Of a DNA stretch of 64,000 nucleotides, positions 9,501 through 17,800 are shown piece by piece. Position 1 is the stretch's first letter. Each line of letters starts with the position of its first letter. The DNA is taken from contig NZ_CP071090.1 in NCBI RefSeq assembly GCF_017301735.1, positions 8,298,001 through 8,362,000 on the forward strand. Direction: 5' to 3'. The translations under genes were made by a program, and so were the position numbers. Under the pieces are notes generated by a model. The model had not been told where the DNA came from and searched no databases. It saw only the letters and a list, made by a program, of their open reading frames with translations. The stretch is from Pyxidicoccus parkwaysis (GTDB lineage: Bacteria > Myxococcota > Myxococcia > Myxococcales > Myxococcaceae).

Positions 9501-9630
9501 GCCCGAAACCAATGAGGGCATCCGCTGCGGAGGTGGTGAGGATGACCTCGTACCCTTCACGCGTGAGCAGACGCCGCACCGCGGCGATGGTGGCGATGTC
9601 GTCGTGTACGAGGAGAACCGGTGCGCCCAT
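3556..9630 (-). CDS. Giant pseudo-receiver, coiled-coil, PATAN/DUF4388-like, J-like protein
   Basis: About 2,024 residues. (1) Residues 1-115 fold like a response-regulator receiver (VLLVHDD start), but the phospho-acceptor Asp is absent (VLVVLAPG around residues 48-55) and the usual Thr and Lys are not visible, so it is a pseudo-receiver. (2) About 200-880 is Ala/Glu/Ser-rich, with tandem 20-residue Trp-containing repeats. (3) About 880-1680 is a long coiled coil built from 14-residue repeats such as EAEARAEAEAKQRA. (4) About 1690-1930 resembles the DUF4388/PATAN effector domain common in myxobacteria. (5) The last 75 residues resemble a J-domain (DYFTVLGLARTAGSEEVKRAY), but HPD reads HPL. 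The ATG at 9628-9630 lies 14 bases after the priA stop, so co-transcription with priA is likely. Receiver-plus-coil layouts occur in the myxobacterial motility proteins FrzS and AglZ; a scaffold role is inference. Confidence 0.75.
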   Translation of the reverse strand: MGAPVLLVHDDIATIAAVRRLLTREGYEVILTTSAADALIGFGHHQPVLVVLAPGVESGRGHVVLEELLQHPDGKKARVLLLGEPIAGFSAPVAPLPLDGTGFMALVNSLIKAPTEADAWHVVENRSLPGAGAGAQPDEGEAWHATPPRPVGGDPALANALFGDLAPLHQTDWEVAAMTREERTAHEEARQRDHQTTLVMFSAMEMAHQEVEAQAMASIDSALASGPADAWGEGTAQAPTEDWAAAVDGAAAADADAAQAGAREWAAVDGAAASEAGGAAEQAGTEDWAASAETGASAEQAGEQDWAAGAAASEAGATAEQAGAHGWDGASASEADATAEQAGAHGWDGASASEADATTEQGGAQDWAAEASASEADATAEQSGAHWDGASASEADATAEQGGSHGWDGASASEPGAYAEQQGTEEWAGTAEGASASEPGATAEQQGTDTWASSEDGAESLANAPGGSLELPGPEDWGTADGAASASEPGAEHWAATEGGAGTEPSATESWAADGATSSATAESGMDAELRAEAERLAQAEMDAALAREHAELTAEIAPPPGRLAWTEEPVAPPGLRPATPAPKLGDEGFFDVDTPGTEQGSAPNDVVRGEQAFAAAAAEAPAWTELPPDPELENTARMAVGWSDGVPSTTVTPVANAAVAGAAAASGDEWGTEAELGEDPPTAPETPAADASASEADSADAESEEGTDDEEAVPSAWDILEAELQASVRAREAGETETPAPGEVEPGSDEDWSNVAPDETTGAEQERSAEASGTPAPELSEGGAWSAQAAAGAEASATSNLAPAHANTVAPSTSAGSDWFDSDTVSAAPSPGPATLEWSSDSPVIENVAAAGIDEPEAPAYLDEPSFEEPAQAPASEASPPVAAPSALLAQWQAQQEEAERQLEEAHERMRSVRTELEKETALRQQLEQQVTEARELGESLRGVLDREAALRVEAEAARDQEASLRLVAEELAEAARLREQSLDEERSREEALRLEAEQQVQSLQERLAALEAAQPSGDDSGALEQLREQVTGLQAKLDEAEARAREEAEARAELETRAIDAEARAEAQERARVEAEVRAQDASVASDDARVRSDAEALARSELQIRIEKLEAKLREETKARTTAETRAKAAMQALKEIETRLESEAAGRVEAEGRAEVEAKARRDADSRAESAETATAEAEDRVEAETRAREAAEARAEAEAEARLAAETRATSEANARAEAEVRAELATQEQSEAEARAESEAKARAEAEERAETEARLRAEAETRVEEESNLRLEAEARAEAESKKREQAEARADAESKKRAEAEARAEVEALARAEAEERAESEAQARAEFEARAEEGATSSTESEARARTEAKQRAEAEARAESEAKQRAKAEALAESEAKQRTEAEARAEAEAKQRAEAEARAESEAQQRAEAEARVEAEAKQRAEAEARAESEAGQRAEAEARAESEAKQRAEAEARADAEAKQRAEIEARAEAEAQQRAELEGRAEAEAKRRAEAEARAEAEAKHRAEAEARADAEAKQRAEAEARVQQSAQAASEAAARAKTEGRHRTALEVRLEAESNQRAAAETRIEEEIRARNAAESQLSAIQARLEQARQASESIRQDLAREREAREAVEKELEALRAEKARLEADSVEQAARAERERQELEERGRREAEEAAAQARAALLPLEAPPGRPELAVARSGSVTQDGLAKLVLRLCEARMEMRLELKVMNALRVLWLRDGALVGAVSSAPGESLIDRARADGLIDARQESELRLVRSATTGALLDALRGRGYLRESESVPLVQRYTEQVFLDALAEPSTLYRLVPEPAPHEVALAAATRPPLHLLAEALRNTLSAESLLEAAGSLRARVTRGDIQLAPDDFGLSSRDLQLLSHVDGEHTLEALLLGAGLPQESALKSLAVARTLGLITLQSASEDDAGELPPELDVRRLEAKFEEIQDADYFTVLGLARTAGSEEVKRAYELLAAEFHPLRFAGHPDPALQHRAQQIRSVLSEAAQALGDDRLRAEYARSLLD
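5025..5580 (-). repeat. 42-bp tandem repeats coding for a heptad coiled coil
   Basis: About 13 imperfect 42-bp units encode 14-residue (two-heptad) blocks of the type AEAEARAESEAKQR. Limits are approximate, because the array fades into less regular coil on both sides. Confidence 0.75.
8290..8760 (-). repeat. 60-bp tandem repeats coding for Trp-containing acidic units
   Basis: Roughly eight imperfect copies of a 60-bp unit encode blocks like GASASEADATAEQAGAHGWD. Some neighbouring 60-bp blocks (for example around 8560-8680) differ at only a few bases, suggesting recent duplication. Degenerate copies extend on both sides (about 8100-8940). Confidence 0.75.
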
Positions 9631-9644
9631 GGGGGGCACCGAGT

Positions 9645-12032
9645 CTACAGCATGGCCCCCGGATCCACGTCGATCACGACCTTCACCCCGTTGGGCACGT
9701 CCGCCAGGGCTGCCTCGAGCCTCCCAAGCAACGGGGCGAGCGCCGCATGTGTCGGACCCTTCACGAGCAGCTGCCACCGCGTCTTCCCCCGGATACGGGA
9801 GATGGGCGCCAGCGCCGGCCCCAAGAGGCGCACCCCCGCCGACGCGGGCGGCATGTGCCTCGACACCAGGTTCCCCAGGTGCCGCGCCACGCTGGCCACC
9901 TGCTCGGGGTGCTCGCCTTCCAGCCGGACGGCCGCCATGCGCGAATAGGGCGGGTACGCCAGCGCCTTGCGCCACTCCAGTTCCTGCTTCGCGAAGCCGT
10001 CGAAGTCGTGGGCCAGCACGCGCTTCACCGGCTCGGCGTCCGGGTTGTAGGTCTGCACCAGCACCCGCCCCGGGTCCTTGCCCCGCCCCGCGCGCCCGGA
10101 CACCTGGGTGAGCAGGTGGAACGTCCGCTCCGCCGCGCGGAAGTCCGGAATGGCCAACGACGTGTCCGCCATGACCACGCACACCAGCGTCACGCCCGGG
10201 AAGTCATGCCCCTTGGCCACCATCTGCGTGCCCACCAGGACGTCGATTTCCCGGCGCGCGAACGAGGCCAGCATCTCCGTCAGCCGCTCCGCGCTGGTGG
10301 CCGAGTCCCGGTCCAGCCGCGCCACGCGCGCGGTGGGGATGCGCTCCAGCACCTCGGCTTCCACCTTCTCCGTGCCGATGCCCAGCTTGAGCATGGGGCC
10401 CGTGCACTCGCCGCACCGGTCCGGCACCGGCATGGCCAGCCCGCAGTAGTGGCACACCACCCGGTTCTGCGAGCGGTGGTGCGTGAGGCACACATCGCAG
10501 TCGCTGCACTTGAGCGACAGGCCGCACACCTCGCACAGCAGCACCGTGCTATGGCCGCGCCGGTTGAGGAAGAGGATGACCTGCTGCCCGCGGCCAATCG
10601 TCTCCTCCATCGCCGTCAGCAGCGGCGGGCTGAGGATGGGCGCCTCCTCCGTCACCACGCCCTCGCGCGGACGCTCCACGCGCAGGTCCACCAGCTCAAT
10701 CGTGGGCATGGGCCGGTCATCCACCCGGTTCTTCAGCTCCAGCAACCGGTAGCGCCCGCGCCGCACGTTCTCCAGCGTCTCCAGCGAAGGCGTGGCCGAG
10801 CCCAGCACCACCACCGCGCCGGCCTGCTTGCCGCGCACCACGGCCAAATCCCGGGCCTGGTAGCGCAGCTTCTCCTCCTGCTTGAAGGACGGGTCGTGCT
10901 CCTCGTCCACGACGATGAGCCCCAGGTTGTCCACCGGAGCGAAGACGGCCGAGCGCACGCCGACGGCAATCTTCACGTCGCCCCGGCGCAGCGCCTGCCA
11001 GTGGAAGAGGCGCTCGCGGTCCTTCAGCGCCGAGTGCAGCACCGCGACTTCCGAGCCGAAGCGGCTGCGGAAGCGGCCCACGAGCTGCGGCGTCAGCGCG
11101 ATTTCCGGCACCAGAATCAGGCTGCCCTTGCCGAGCGACAGCGCATGCTCCGCCGCGCGCAGGTACACCTCCGTCTTCCCGCTGCCGGTGACGCCGTGCA
11201 GGAGGAACGGCTGGAACTCGCCCGTGTCGAGGGCACCGCGCAGCTCGGTGACGGAGGCGTCCTGCTCCGGGGTGAGGCGCTCGGGGCGGCCCTGCATGAG
11301 GCCGTCCTTCACGCCGGCCTCCAGCGTCTTCTCTTCAATCCGCGCCATGCCGCGCGTGGCGAGCTTCTTCAGCGTCTCGCGGGCGCCCGGAATCGCGTGG
11401 CTGACTTCCTCCAGCGGCGCGCGCCCTCCCACGGCCAGCAGGTAGGCGAGCGCGGCGGACTGCGCGGGGGCGCGGTGTAGTTCCGGGGGCACCTCGTTGA
11501 CGAGGGCCACCGCGAAGAGCTGCACGTCGGGCCTGGCTTCCTTCTCGTCCACGGCCTTGGACAGACCGGGGGGCAGCGCGCCTCGGATGACCTCGCCCAG
11601 CGGGTAGCGGTAGTGCACGGCCGCGAAGCGCAGCAGGGCGATGAGGTCCTTCGGCAGCGAGGGCGAGTCCTCCAGCACGCGCTGGATGGGCTTGAGCTTC
11701 ACGCCCTCGTCGGAGGGAGGGTTGGCGGGCCCGAGGTAGAAGCCCAGCGCGGTGCCCCGGCCGAAGGGCACCAGCACGCGCTGGCCCGGCGACAGCTGGC
11801 CGGCGAGCGCGTCCGGCACCGAATAGGTGAACTCGCCCCGGACGGGGCGGCCAACGGCGATGGAGGCCAGGACGGGAGGGCTCACTGCGGCGCCCACTGT
11901 AGCGGCGCCTTCGGGCTCGGACAGTTCCCGGCGGCTCCTCGTACCGGAGGTGCGCACGGCCTTGGAACCCCGGGTGGGGGACGCCTGCTTCGGCGGCGCC
12001 TGCGTGTCGTCCCACAAGGCTTGTTGCTCCAT
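9645..12032 (-). CDS. priA: Primosomal protein N' (replication restart helicase PriA)
   Basis: 3'-to-5' helicase that reloads the replisome at collapsed forks. The N-terminal DNA-binding domain begins near ASIAVGRPVRGEFTYSVP. Walker A is GVTGSGKTEVYL (about residue 285), Walker B is VVDEEHD (about 373), and the eight-cysteine zinc region lies at about 500-547 (CEVCGLSLKCSDCDVC and CHYCG followed by CGEC). The 795-residue length is normal. I start at ATG 12030-12032 (MEQQALWDD), which has a GGGAG ribosome site at good spacing; an upstream in-frame ATG near 12107 lacks one. The first ~75 residues are low-complexity and precede the conserved domain. Confidence 0.95.
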   Translation of the reverse strand: MEQQALWDDTQAPPKQASPTRGSKAVRTSGTRSRRELSEPEGAATVGAAVSPPVLASIAVGRPVRGEFTYSVPDALAGQLSPGQRVLVPFGRGTALGFYLGPANPPSDEGVKLKPIQRVLEDSPSLPKDLIALLRFAAVHYRYPLGEVIRGALPPGLSKAVDEKEARPDVQLFAVALVNEVPPELHRAPAQSAALAYLLAVGGRAPLEEVSHAIPGARETLKKLATRGMARIEEKTLEAGVKDGLMQGRPERLTPEQDASVTELRGALDTGEFQPFLLHGVTGSGKTEVYLRAAEHALSLGKGSLILVPEIALTPQLVGRFRSRFGSEVAVLHSALKDRERLFHWQALRRGDVKIAVGVRSAVFAPVDNLGLIVVDEEHDPSFKQEEKLRYQARDLAVVRGKQAGAVVVLGSATPSLETLENVRRGRYRLLELKNRVDDRPMPTIELVDLRVERPREGVVTEEAPILSPPLLTAMEETIGRGQQVILFLNRRGHSTVLLCEVCGLSLKCSDCDVCLTHHRSQNRVVCHYCGLAMPVPDRCGECTGPMLKLGIGTEKVEAEVLERIPTARVARLDRDSATSAERLTEMLASFARREIDVLVGTQMVAKGHDFPGVTLVCVVMADTSLAIPDFRAAERTFHLLTQVSGRAGRGKDPGRVLVQTYNPDAEPVKRVLAHDFDGFAKQELEWRKALAYPPYSRMAAVRLEGEHPEQVASVARHLGNLVSRHMPPASAGVRLLGPALAPISRIRGKTRWQLLVKGPTHAALAPLLGRLEAALADVPNGVKVVIDVDPGAML

Positions 12033-12345
12033 GGCACTCCCTTCAACCGCCGCCCCAGCCCCTTCCGTCCTGCTACCGGGTGACACAGTGCCCCGAGGGT
12101 CTGACATGCCCTCACGGGTCCTCCGCTCCGGGCAGGACCGCAGTGCCCTCCTTGCAACCGGGCAGACGCGTGATTAGGGCGCTCCCGCGCGCCGGGCTCG
12201 CGCTTCGAAGAGAGGAGCGGGAATGCGCCGCGAGAGCAGGAGCTCTGCAAGCGACGGAGGGCACCGGAGACACAGGCCTCGACGGTGCCGCCAGGGGCAC
12301 GGATGGCGTCGAGGCCACCCGTGCCGTGCGGAAGCGCGCGACGGG
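12033..12345. other. Gene-free spacer between GST and priA
   Basis: No coding region is supported here. It holds a strong hairpin downstream of the GST gene (12296-12325) and must hold any promoter for priA, but I see no convincing -35/-10 pair. Confidence 0.6.
12296..12325 (-). terminator. Hairpin downstream of the GST gene
   Basis: GGCACGG at 12296-12302 pairs with CCGTGCC at 12319-12325, and TGGC with GCCA inside, leaving one A/C mismatch and a 6-base loop. It starts about 21 bases after the GST stop codon. No U-tract follows, so it may be an RNA-stabilising 3' hairpin, not a classical intrinsic terminator. Confidence 0.4.
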
Positions 12346-12969
12346 CTACTTGCCCGTGACCTTCTTCCAGGACGGGCGGCTGCTGACGCGGCTCCACCAC
12401 GCCGCCACGTTCTTGTGCTGGTTGATGAGGTCCGCGCCGCCGGCCATCGCGAAGTAGTCCATGTACGGCATCCACGACACCTCGGCGAGGGAGAAGCTGT
12501 CACCCGCGAGGTACTGCTGCTTGCCCAGCACCGGGTCGATGATGCCGAACACCCGCTCCACGCCCTTCAGGCCTTCCGCCACCTTCGCCTCGTCCGGCGC
12601 GCCGCCGCCCATGTGCGGCTTGAAGAAGCGCTCCATGATGACCTTCATCGCCGAGGGGCTGAAGTACGACTGCTCCACGCTGATGTACTGCTCCATCAGC
12701 CCGTACGCGCGCGGGTTCGTCGGCGTCAGCGCCGTCCCCGGCAGCTTGCGGTCCAGGTAGCGCATGATGGCGCGCGACTCGTAGAACATGGTGCCGTCGT
12801 CCTCGAACGCGGGGATGACACCGAACGGCTGGCGCGCCAGGTGCGCCGGCTGCTTCTGCTCTCCCTTCGCGAGGTCCACGAGGACGAACTGGGCCTCCTG
12901 GCCCTTCTCCGCCAGGGTGGTGAGGACCTTGCGCGTACAGGTGCTCATCGGGTGGCCGTACAGCTTCAT
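12346..12969 (-). CDS. Glutathione S-transferase family protein
   Basis: Cytosolic GST fold, 207 residues. The N-terminal thioredoxin-like domain (1-80) starts MKLYGHPMSTCTRKV, with a Ser/Cys pair at the usual glutathione-activating position. FGVIPAFEDDG contains the cis-proline and YESRAIMRYL the glutathione gamma-glutamyl-binding Glu-Ser pair. The helical C-terminal domain (90-207) has the conserved DSFSLAEVSWMPY N-capping region. It most resembles the phi/theta-like bacterial GSTs. The substrate cannot be told from sequence. It is probably a single-gene unit on the minus strand with a 3' hairpin. Confidence 0.9.
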   Translation of the reverse strand: MKLYGHPMSTCTRKVLTTLAEKGQEAQFVLVDLAKGEQKQPAHLARQPFGVIPAFEDDGTMFYESRAIMRYLDRKLPGTALTPTNPRAYGLMEQYISVEQSYFSPSAMKVIMERFFKPHMGGGAPDEAKVAEGLKGVERVFGIIDPVLGKQQYLAGDSFSLAEVSWMPYMDYFAMAGGADLINQHKNVAAWWSRVSSRPSWKKVTGK

Positions 12970-13136
12970 GTGTCACTCCTCTTTCGTGGCGGGCCGGGTG
13001 GAGCCCCGGCCGGACGCGGGCGGACTCTTCATCGGCGCCCACGCATGCTGCAAGCATCCCGACACGAGAGGTACTGCTCCGCACAGAGCGCCCCGCATGC
13101 CGGGCCGCGTCAATGGCACGAAGGTGTGACGGCGCG

Positions 13137-13889
13137 CTACGGCGTGAAGAGCTTGTCCGCGAGCGTGGCGCGGTTGTCACCCTTGAGCGCGGTGAAGCGC
13201 AGCGCGCGCTGGCCGCCGCGCCACACCTCAATCGTGCGCGGCATCCACTCGCCGGTGGCCGGCGAGGTGTAGTCGAGGAAGCGGATGTCCCAGGCGTTGT
13301 TCGCCGAGTCCGTGTAGCGCAGCCGCGCCGCCCGGAACGAGTCCTTGTACACCCAGAACTGCGAGCGGCCCTCGGCCATGTCCCCGAGGACGTACGCCAC
13401 CTCGCCGCCGAAGCGCGCCAGGCCGGTGCGCCCCGTCTCCACGCCGAGGTTCTGGAGGTGCTGCTGCAGCGCCTCCTTCTGGTCCTGCACGTTGCCGCTG
13501 GCGGCGAGAATCGGACACACCGCCGAGACGAGCGCCGACATGGACGGCACCTCGGTGCCCTCCGAGCGCTTGCGCCCGCCCGCCAGGATGGCCGCCGCGC
13601 GAGCGTTGCCGTCGGGCACGGAGGCGTCGAAGCGGCAGCGGCCCGGCACGCGCACGGAGAGCACGCCGTCGCCCTGGATTTCGGGACGGTCCGTGGGCGA
13701 GCCCAGCGCCGCGCCGGCTTCCTTCAGTCCGGGGCCGCTGAAGCTGAGCGAGCCCTCCACGCGGAACGAGGCGAGGTTGAGCTCGTCGCGCTCGGCCACC
13801 ATGCGACGCAGGATGGAGCCTCCGGGCAGGACGTACGCGCCCGCGGCGAAGGAAACCAGGACTGCCAGGAGTGCGACGGTGCGCTTCAC
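13137..13889 (-). CDS. Conserved myxobacterial envelope protein of unknown function
   Basis: 250 residues. The GTG start at 13887-13889 has a GGAG ribosome site six bases upstream and gives an N-terminal hydrophobic segment (about residues 4-20, TVALLAVLVSFAAGAYVLPG). This could be a signal peptide or a single membrane anchor. The rest alternates strands and loops (FRVEGSLSFSG, GVLSVRVPGRCRF, WVYKDSFRAARLRY), somewhat like LolA/outer-membrane lipoprotein-sorting folds, but I cannot confirm that. It diverges from a predicted outer-membrane barrel gene 147 bases away, which supports an envelope role. Confidence 0.7.
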   Translation of the reverse strand: MKRTVALLAVLVSFAAGAYVLPGGSILRRMVAERDELNLASFRVEGSLSFSGPGLKEAGAALGSPTDRPEIQGDGVLSVRVPGRCRFDASVPDGNARAAAILAGGRKRSEGTEVPSMSALVSAVCPILAASGNVQDQKEALQQHLQNLGVETGRTGLARFGGEVAYVLGDMAEGRSQFWVYKDSFRAARLRYTDSANNAWDIRFLDYTSPATGEWMPRTIEVWRGGQRALRFTALKGDNRATLADKLFTP

Positions 13890-14036
13890 GGATTCTCCGT
13901 CATGACGGCCTCGCGCGAGGAACCAGGCAGCCGAGCGCCCGGTCGCGGAGGTGCAATGGGTCAACTAGCCCACCTTTGGGGCCGGCAATGTATTGATGGC
14001 CCCCGCCCCCTTCAAGCTGGATAGGATGCCAAAGCC

Positions 14037-14888
14037 ATGCCGCTCCGTCCTTCTGTCCTGCTGATTGCGCTGTGCGTGTCCACCTCCGCCCTGGCCCAGC
14101 CAGTGGAAGACCTGCGGGATGTGATGAGCGCCCGGGCCTATGCCATGGGCGGCGCCTACCGCGCGCTGGGCCTGGGCGCCGAGGCGGTGCTGGGCAACCC
14201 CGCGGCCATGGCGCTCTTCCCCGCCTACCGCGTAGAGGGCACGGGCGCGTGGGATGCGAACCAGAAGGAGGGTCTGCTCGGCATCTCCGTGATGGACGCG
14301 TCCATGGGCCGGCTCGCCATGGGCCTCGACTACCACTGGGTGAGCCTGGGCCGCGGCGGCGCGCGCTCCAGCGCGCACCTGAGCTCGCTGGCGGCGGGCC
14401 TGCCGTTGAGCCAGGCGGTGATGCTGGGCGCGGCGGTGCGCTACCTGCGGCTGAGCGGCGAGTCGCGCTACGCGAACTCCGTCACCGGGGACTTCGGCCT
14501 GCTCCTGCGGCCGGCCCCGAACTTCATGGCCGGCGTGTCCGCGCACAACCTCATCAACACCGACAACGTGGAGCTGACGCGCTACTACTCGGCGCACCTG
14601 GGCTTCCTCACGCAGCAGTTCTCGGTGGCCGCCGACGTGCGCGCGGACTTCGACTCCGGCGAGAAGGACACCTTCACGTACGCCGCGGGCCTGGAGTACC
14701 TCGTCGGGCAGATTCTGCCGGTGCGCGCGGGCTACACGTACGACGGCTTCCGGAAGGTGTCGCAGCTCAGCACGGGCCTGGGCTTCATCTCGGAGGGCGG
14801 CGGCGGGCTGGACATCGCCTACCGTCATGACCTCGGGGCGGGGAACGGCCGGCTGCTGGCGCTCACCATCCGCCTGCAGTTGCAGTGA
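14037..14888 (+). CDS. Outer-membrane beta-barrel protein (FadL/PorV-like)
   Basis: 283 residues with a clear Sec signal peptide (SVLLIALCVSTSALAQ, cleavage after ALA). The region just after it, SARAYAMGGAYRALGLGAEAVLGNPAAMAL, is the typical start of FadL/TodX- and PorV-type barrels, where the mature N-terminus forms a plug-like segment followed by an NPA motif. The remainder shows alternating amphipathic strands and ends in an aromatic-poor strand (LLALTIRLQLQ). A transport or secretion-related role is possible, but no substrate can be named. Its stop lies one base from the stop of the convergent TPR gene. Confidence 0.75.
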   Translation: MPLRPSVLLIALCVSTSALAQPVEDLRDVMSARAYAMGGAYRALGLGAEAVLGNPAAMALFPAYRVEGTGAWDANQKEGLLGISVMDASMGRLAMGLDYHWVSLGRGGARSSAHLSSLAAGLPLSQAVMLGAAVRYLRLSGESRYANSVTGDFGLLLRPAPNFMAGVSAHNLINTDNVELTRYYSAHLGFLTQQFSVAADVRADFDSGEKDTFTYAAGLEYLVGQILPVRAGYTYDGFRKVSQLSTGLGFISEGGGGLDIAYRHDLGAGNGRLLALTIRLQLQ

Positions 14889-14889
14889 G

Positions 14890-17800
14890 TCAGCGCGGCG
14901 AGCGCAGCTCGAGGTAGCGCTCGGACGCGGCGAAGCGCAGCAACTCCACCACTTCCGCATCCGGGTTGTGGCGCGCGCGCAGCACGGCGAGCGCCGGGCC
15001 CACGCCGCCGCATGCGACGAGCCCCGCGCGGTTGGCGGAGTCACGCGCCGCGTCCGCGAGCGAGGAGGAATTGAAGTCGCGCGTGCCGGGGTCCAGCAGG
15101 GCGACGGCGCGCTCCAGGGCTCGCGGTGAGAGAGACTCGCGCACCACGCGGGCCTCGGGGCTGGAGGCGCGAGGGTCCTTGAGGATGGTGGACAGCACGG
15201 CCAGGGCGCGCAGGAGCTGGCCGCCCTTGAGCGCGCGCAGGGCGAGCAAATCTGGGGACAGCGACAGCAGCGCGCGGCCCGCGTGGAAGCGCAGCTCGGC
15301 GGCGGACGGAGGCTGCTGCACCGCGAGCCGGCCCACGAGCAGGCGCGGCTGGCCCACGTGGACGGCGGTGAAGGGCGGGCCCTCGTCCTCGGCGAGGACG
15401 AGCTCGGGCAGGTGCACGTCGAGCACGCGCGCGGCGGCGTGGAGCGAGTCGAGGACGGCGGGTGCGCCGGGGCCGGAGGTGGCGCGCAGGGGCTCGGAGG
15501 TGCCGGCGGCGCGGCCCTGCGCGGGGAAGAGGCGGCAGAGCGCGAGGCCGGTGAAGGCGAGCAGCTCGCCCGAGGGCGTGCGGAGGCCGGGGTGGCGCAG
15601 GCCGGCGCGCTCCTCGGAGGTGAGCGGCGGACGCTGCGGGCGCTGAGGCGTGGGCGTCTCGCGACCTTCGAGCGCGTCGGCGATTTCGCGCATCAGCGTG
15701 GCGCGGCCGGAGTCCTTGCGGCTGTCGAAGTACTCCGCGGACTCGCGGTAGGGATTCGGGTCGAGCGGGCGCTCGCGGAGGTGCCGGAAGAAGTTGGGCT
15801 CGGTGTCGGGGGACGGCTCGGAGACGACGGGGGCCTCGCGCGTCTCGGCGGCGCCGGGGCCGGCGCGGGGCGCGGGCTCGGGAGGCTTCGCGGGGGCCGG
15901 GCGGGCCGGGGCGGGCACGGAGACGGTGCCTTCCGGGCGCGAGCGGATGATGCGGCGCACCGGGTCCATGCGGCCGGGAGGCGCTTCCCAGGAGATGACG
16001 CGCGTGTCGGCGACGGGGGCGGAGCCCAGGTCCATCGACTCTTCATCCTCGAGGGCCGTGGCCTTCTCGGCGCGGGGGCTGTTGAAGCCGAGGGCCCGGG
16101 TCGCCATGACGGAGGGCTCGTCGTCGGGGATGAGCACAGGAGGCTTCGGTGGCGAGGCGCCCTTGTCCCTGCGTGAGGCGGGGCCGCGAGGCTTCGACGC
16201 GGGGTCGGCGTCTTTCGCGGCGGTGACGCGCGGCTCCGCGCGAGCGGACGGGCTCGCGGGCGCGGGACGTTGCTCGGTGCGGGCGGGCGGCGCGGCCGGT
16301 GGGCTCGCAGCGGGAGGTGCGCCAGCTGGCGCGGGGGCACGAGGCTCAGGGCGTGTCGACGGCGAGGCGGGCGCGGGGGATGCGCGCTGTTCGGCGCGAC
16401 TGGGTGGCACCGGCTGCGCACTCGCGGCGGGAACCGATGCGGCGCCGCGTTGCTCGTCACGGACAGACGGGGTGGCTGGTGAGCCCGATGCAGGAGCCGA
16501 GGAAGCACGCTGTTCAGAGCGACTGGGCGGCACCGGTTGCGGACTCGATGCGGGAACCGACGCAGCACCGCGTTGCTCATCACGGGCGGACGAAACTGCT
16601 GGTGAGCCCGAGGAGGGAGCAGCAGACGCACGCTGTTCGGCCTGCGGCGAGGACGCGCGTTCACTCCGTCGCGACGCAGCCCCCGCCTTCTCGGCGGACG
16701 GAGCCACGGCGCGCTCCTCGCGCGACTCGGGCTCTCCCTTGGACTGAGCCTTCTTCCCTCTGGCAGGCGCCGAGGCCCGCTCGGCCTTGCCTCTCGCACG
16801 AGCAGATGTCTTCGGCGCGGCCTCTTCTGCCTTGCGACCCTTCGCTCCGGCTTCCTCCTTGCTGGCAGGCGGTGCTTCGACGGAGGGCACGGAGCCGACA
16901 TCCGTGTTGGAGGTGACCTCGTTGGCGAGCGCCGCGATGCCCGAGGGCGTGAGCGACAACGTCGGGGGAGCCGGGACGAGCGGCGACTTCGGCCCGCTCG
17001 GCTCACGGCGGGGCGTGGCGCTGCGGGGCGGCTCAGGTGGCGGAAGCTCCCGCTCCTCGCGCGCCTGTCTCAGGCTCTCCGCACGACGCGCGAAGACCTG
17101 TGCACGCTCGGGGTTGCGCAGCACGTCCCGCCACAGCTTCGCGAGCCGCTCCCAGGTCTGCTCGCGCTCCTCTTCGTCTTCCGTTGCCGTGGCCGCATGC
17201 TCCAGCGCCCACGCGGCCTCGCCCGTGTTCCCGCGCGCGGAGAGACGGTCCACCAGCAGCAGCCACGCCTCCTTGTGGCCGGGCTCGTAGCGCACCGCCT
17301 GCCGCAACTCGTTCAGCGCACCGTCCTCGTCACCGAGCGCGTCCAGCGTGGCCACCAGCTCCAGCCGGGCCTGACGCGCGGCGGGGCCTCGCGCCTCGTG
17401 GGCGAGCTGCGCTCGGAGGAGCTGGCCGAGCGCCTTCGGGTCTCCCAGCTTCCGCGCAAGCGCCAGCAACTGGGTTCGGGCCTGCTCGCTGTCGGGGCTC
17501 TCCGCGAGCACCTCGGTCCAGGCCCACTGCGCCATGAGCAGGTCGCCCAGCGACTCCTCCGCGGCCTGCGCGAGCATGCGCAGCCCCTCGAGCCTGTCCA
17601 GCGCCCGGCGCGGCGCGGCGGCCAGCGCGATTCGCAGCCGCTCGGCGATGGCGGGGCGCTCCGGCGCGGAGACACAGCGCAGGAGCCCCGCGAGCACGGG
17701 CAACATCCCCGGCACGAGCGCCTCCGCTGCTTCGAAGTCCGAGCGCGCCTTGCGAGGCTCGTTCATGTGGAGCCAGCGCTCTCCGCGCGTCAGCAGCGCT

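Noticed and set aside
8438..10111. Long Ser/Ala/Pro-rich frame on the plus strand
   Set aside because: Antisense image of the Trp-repeat region; crosses the start of the giant gene and the priA end without any protein-like pattern.
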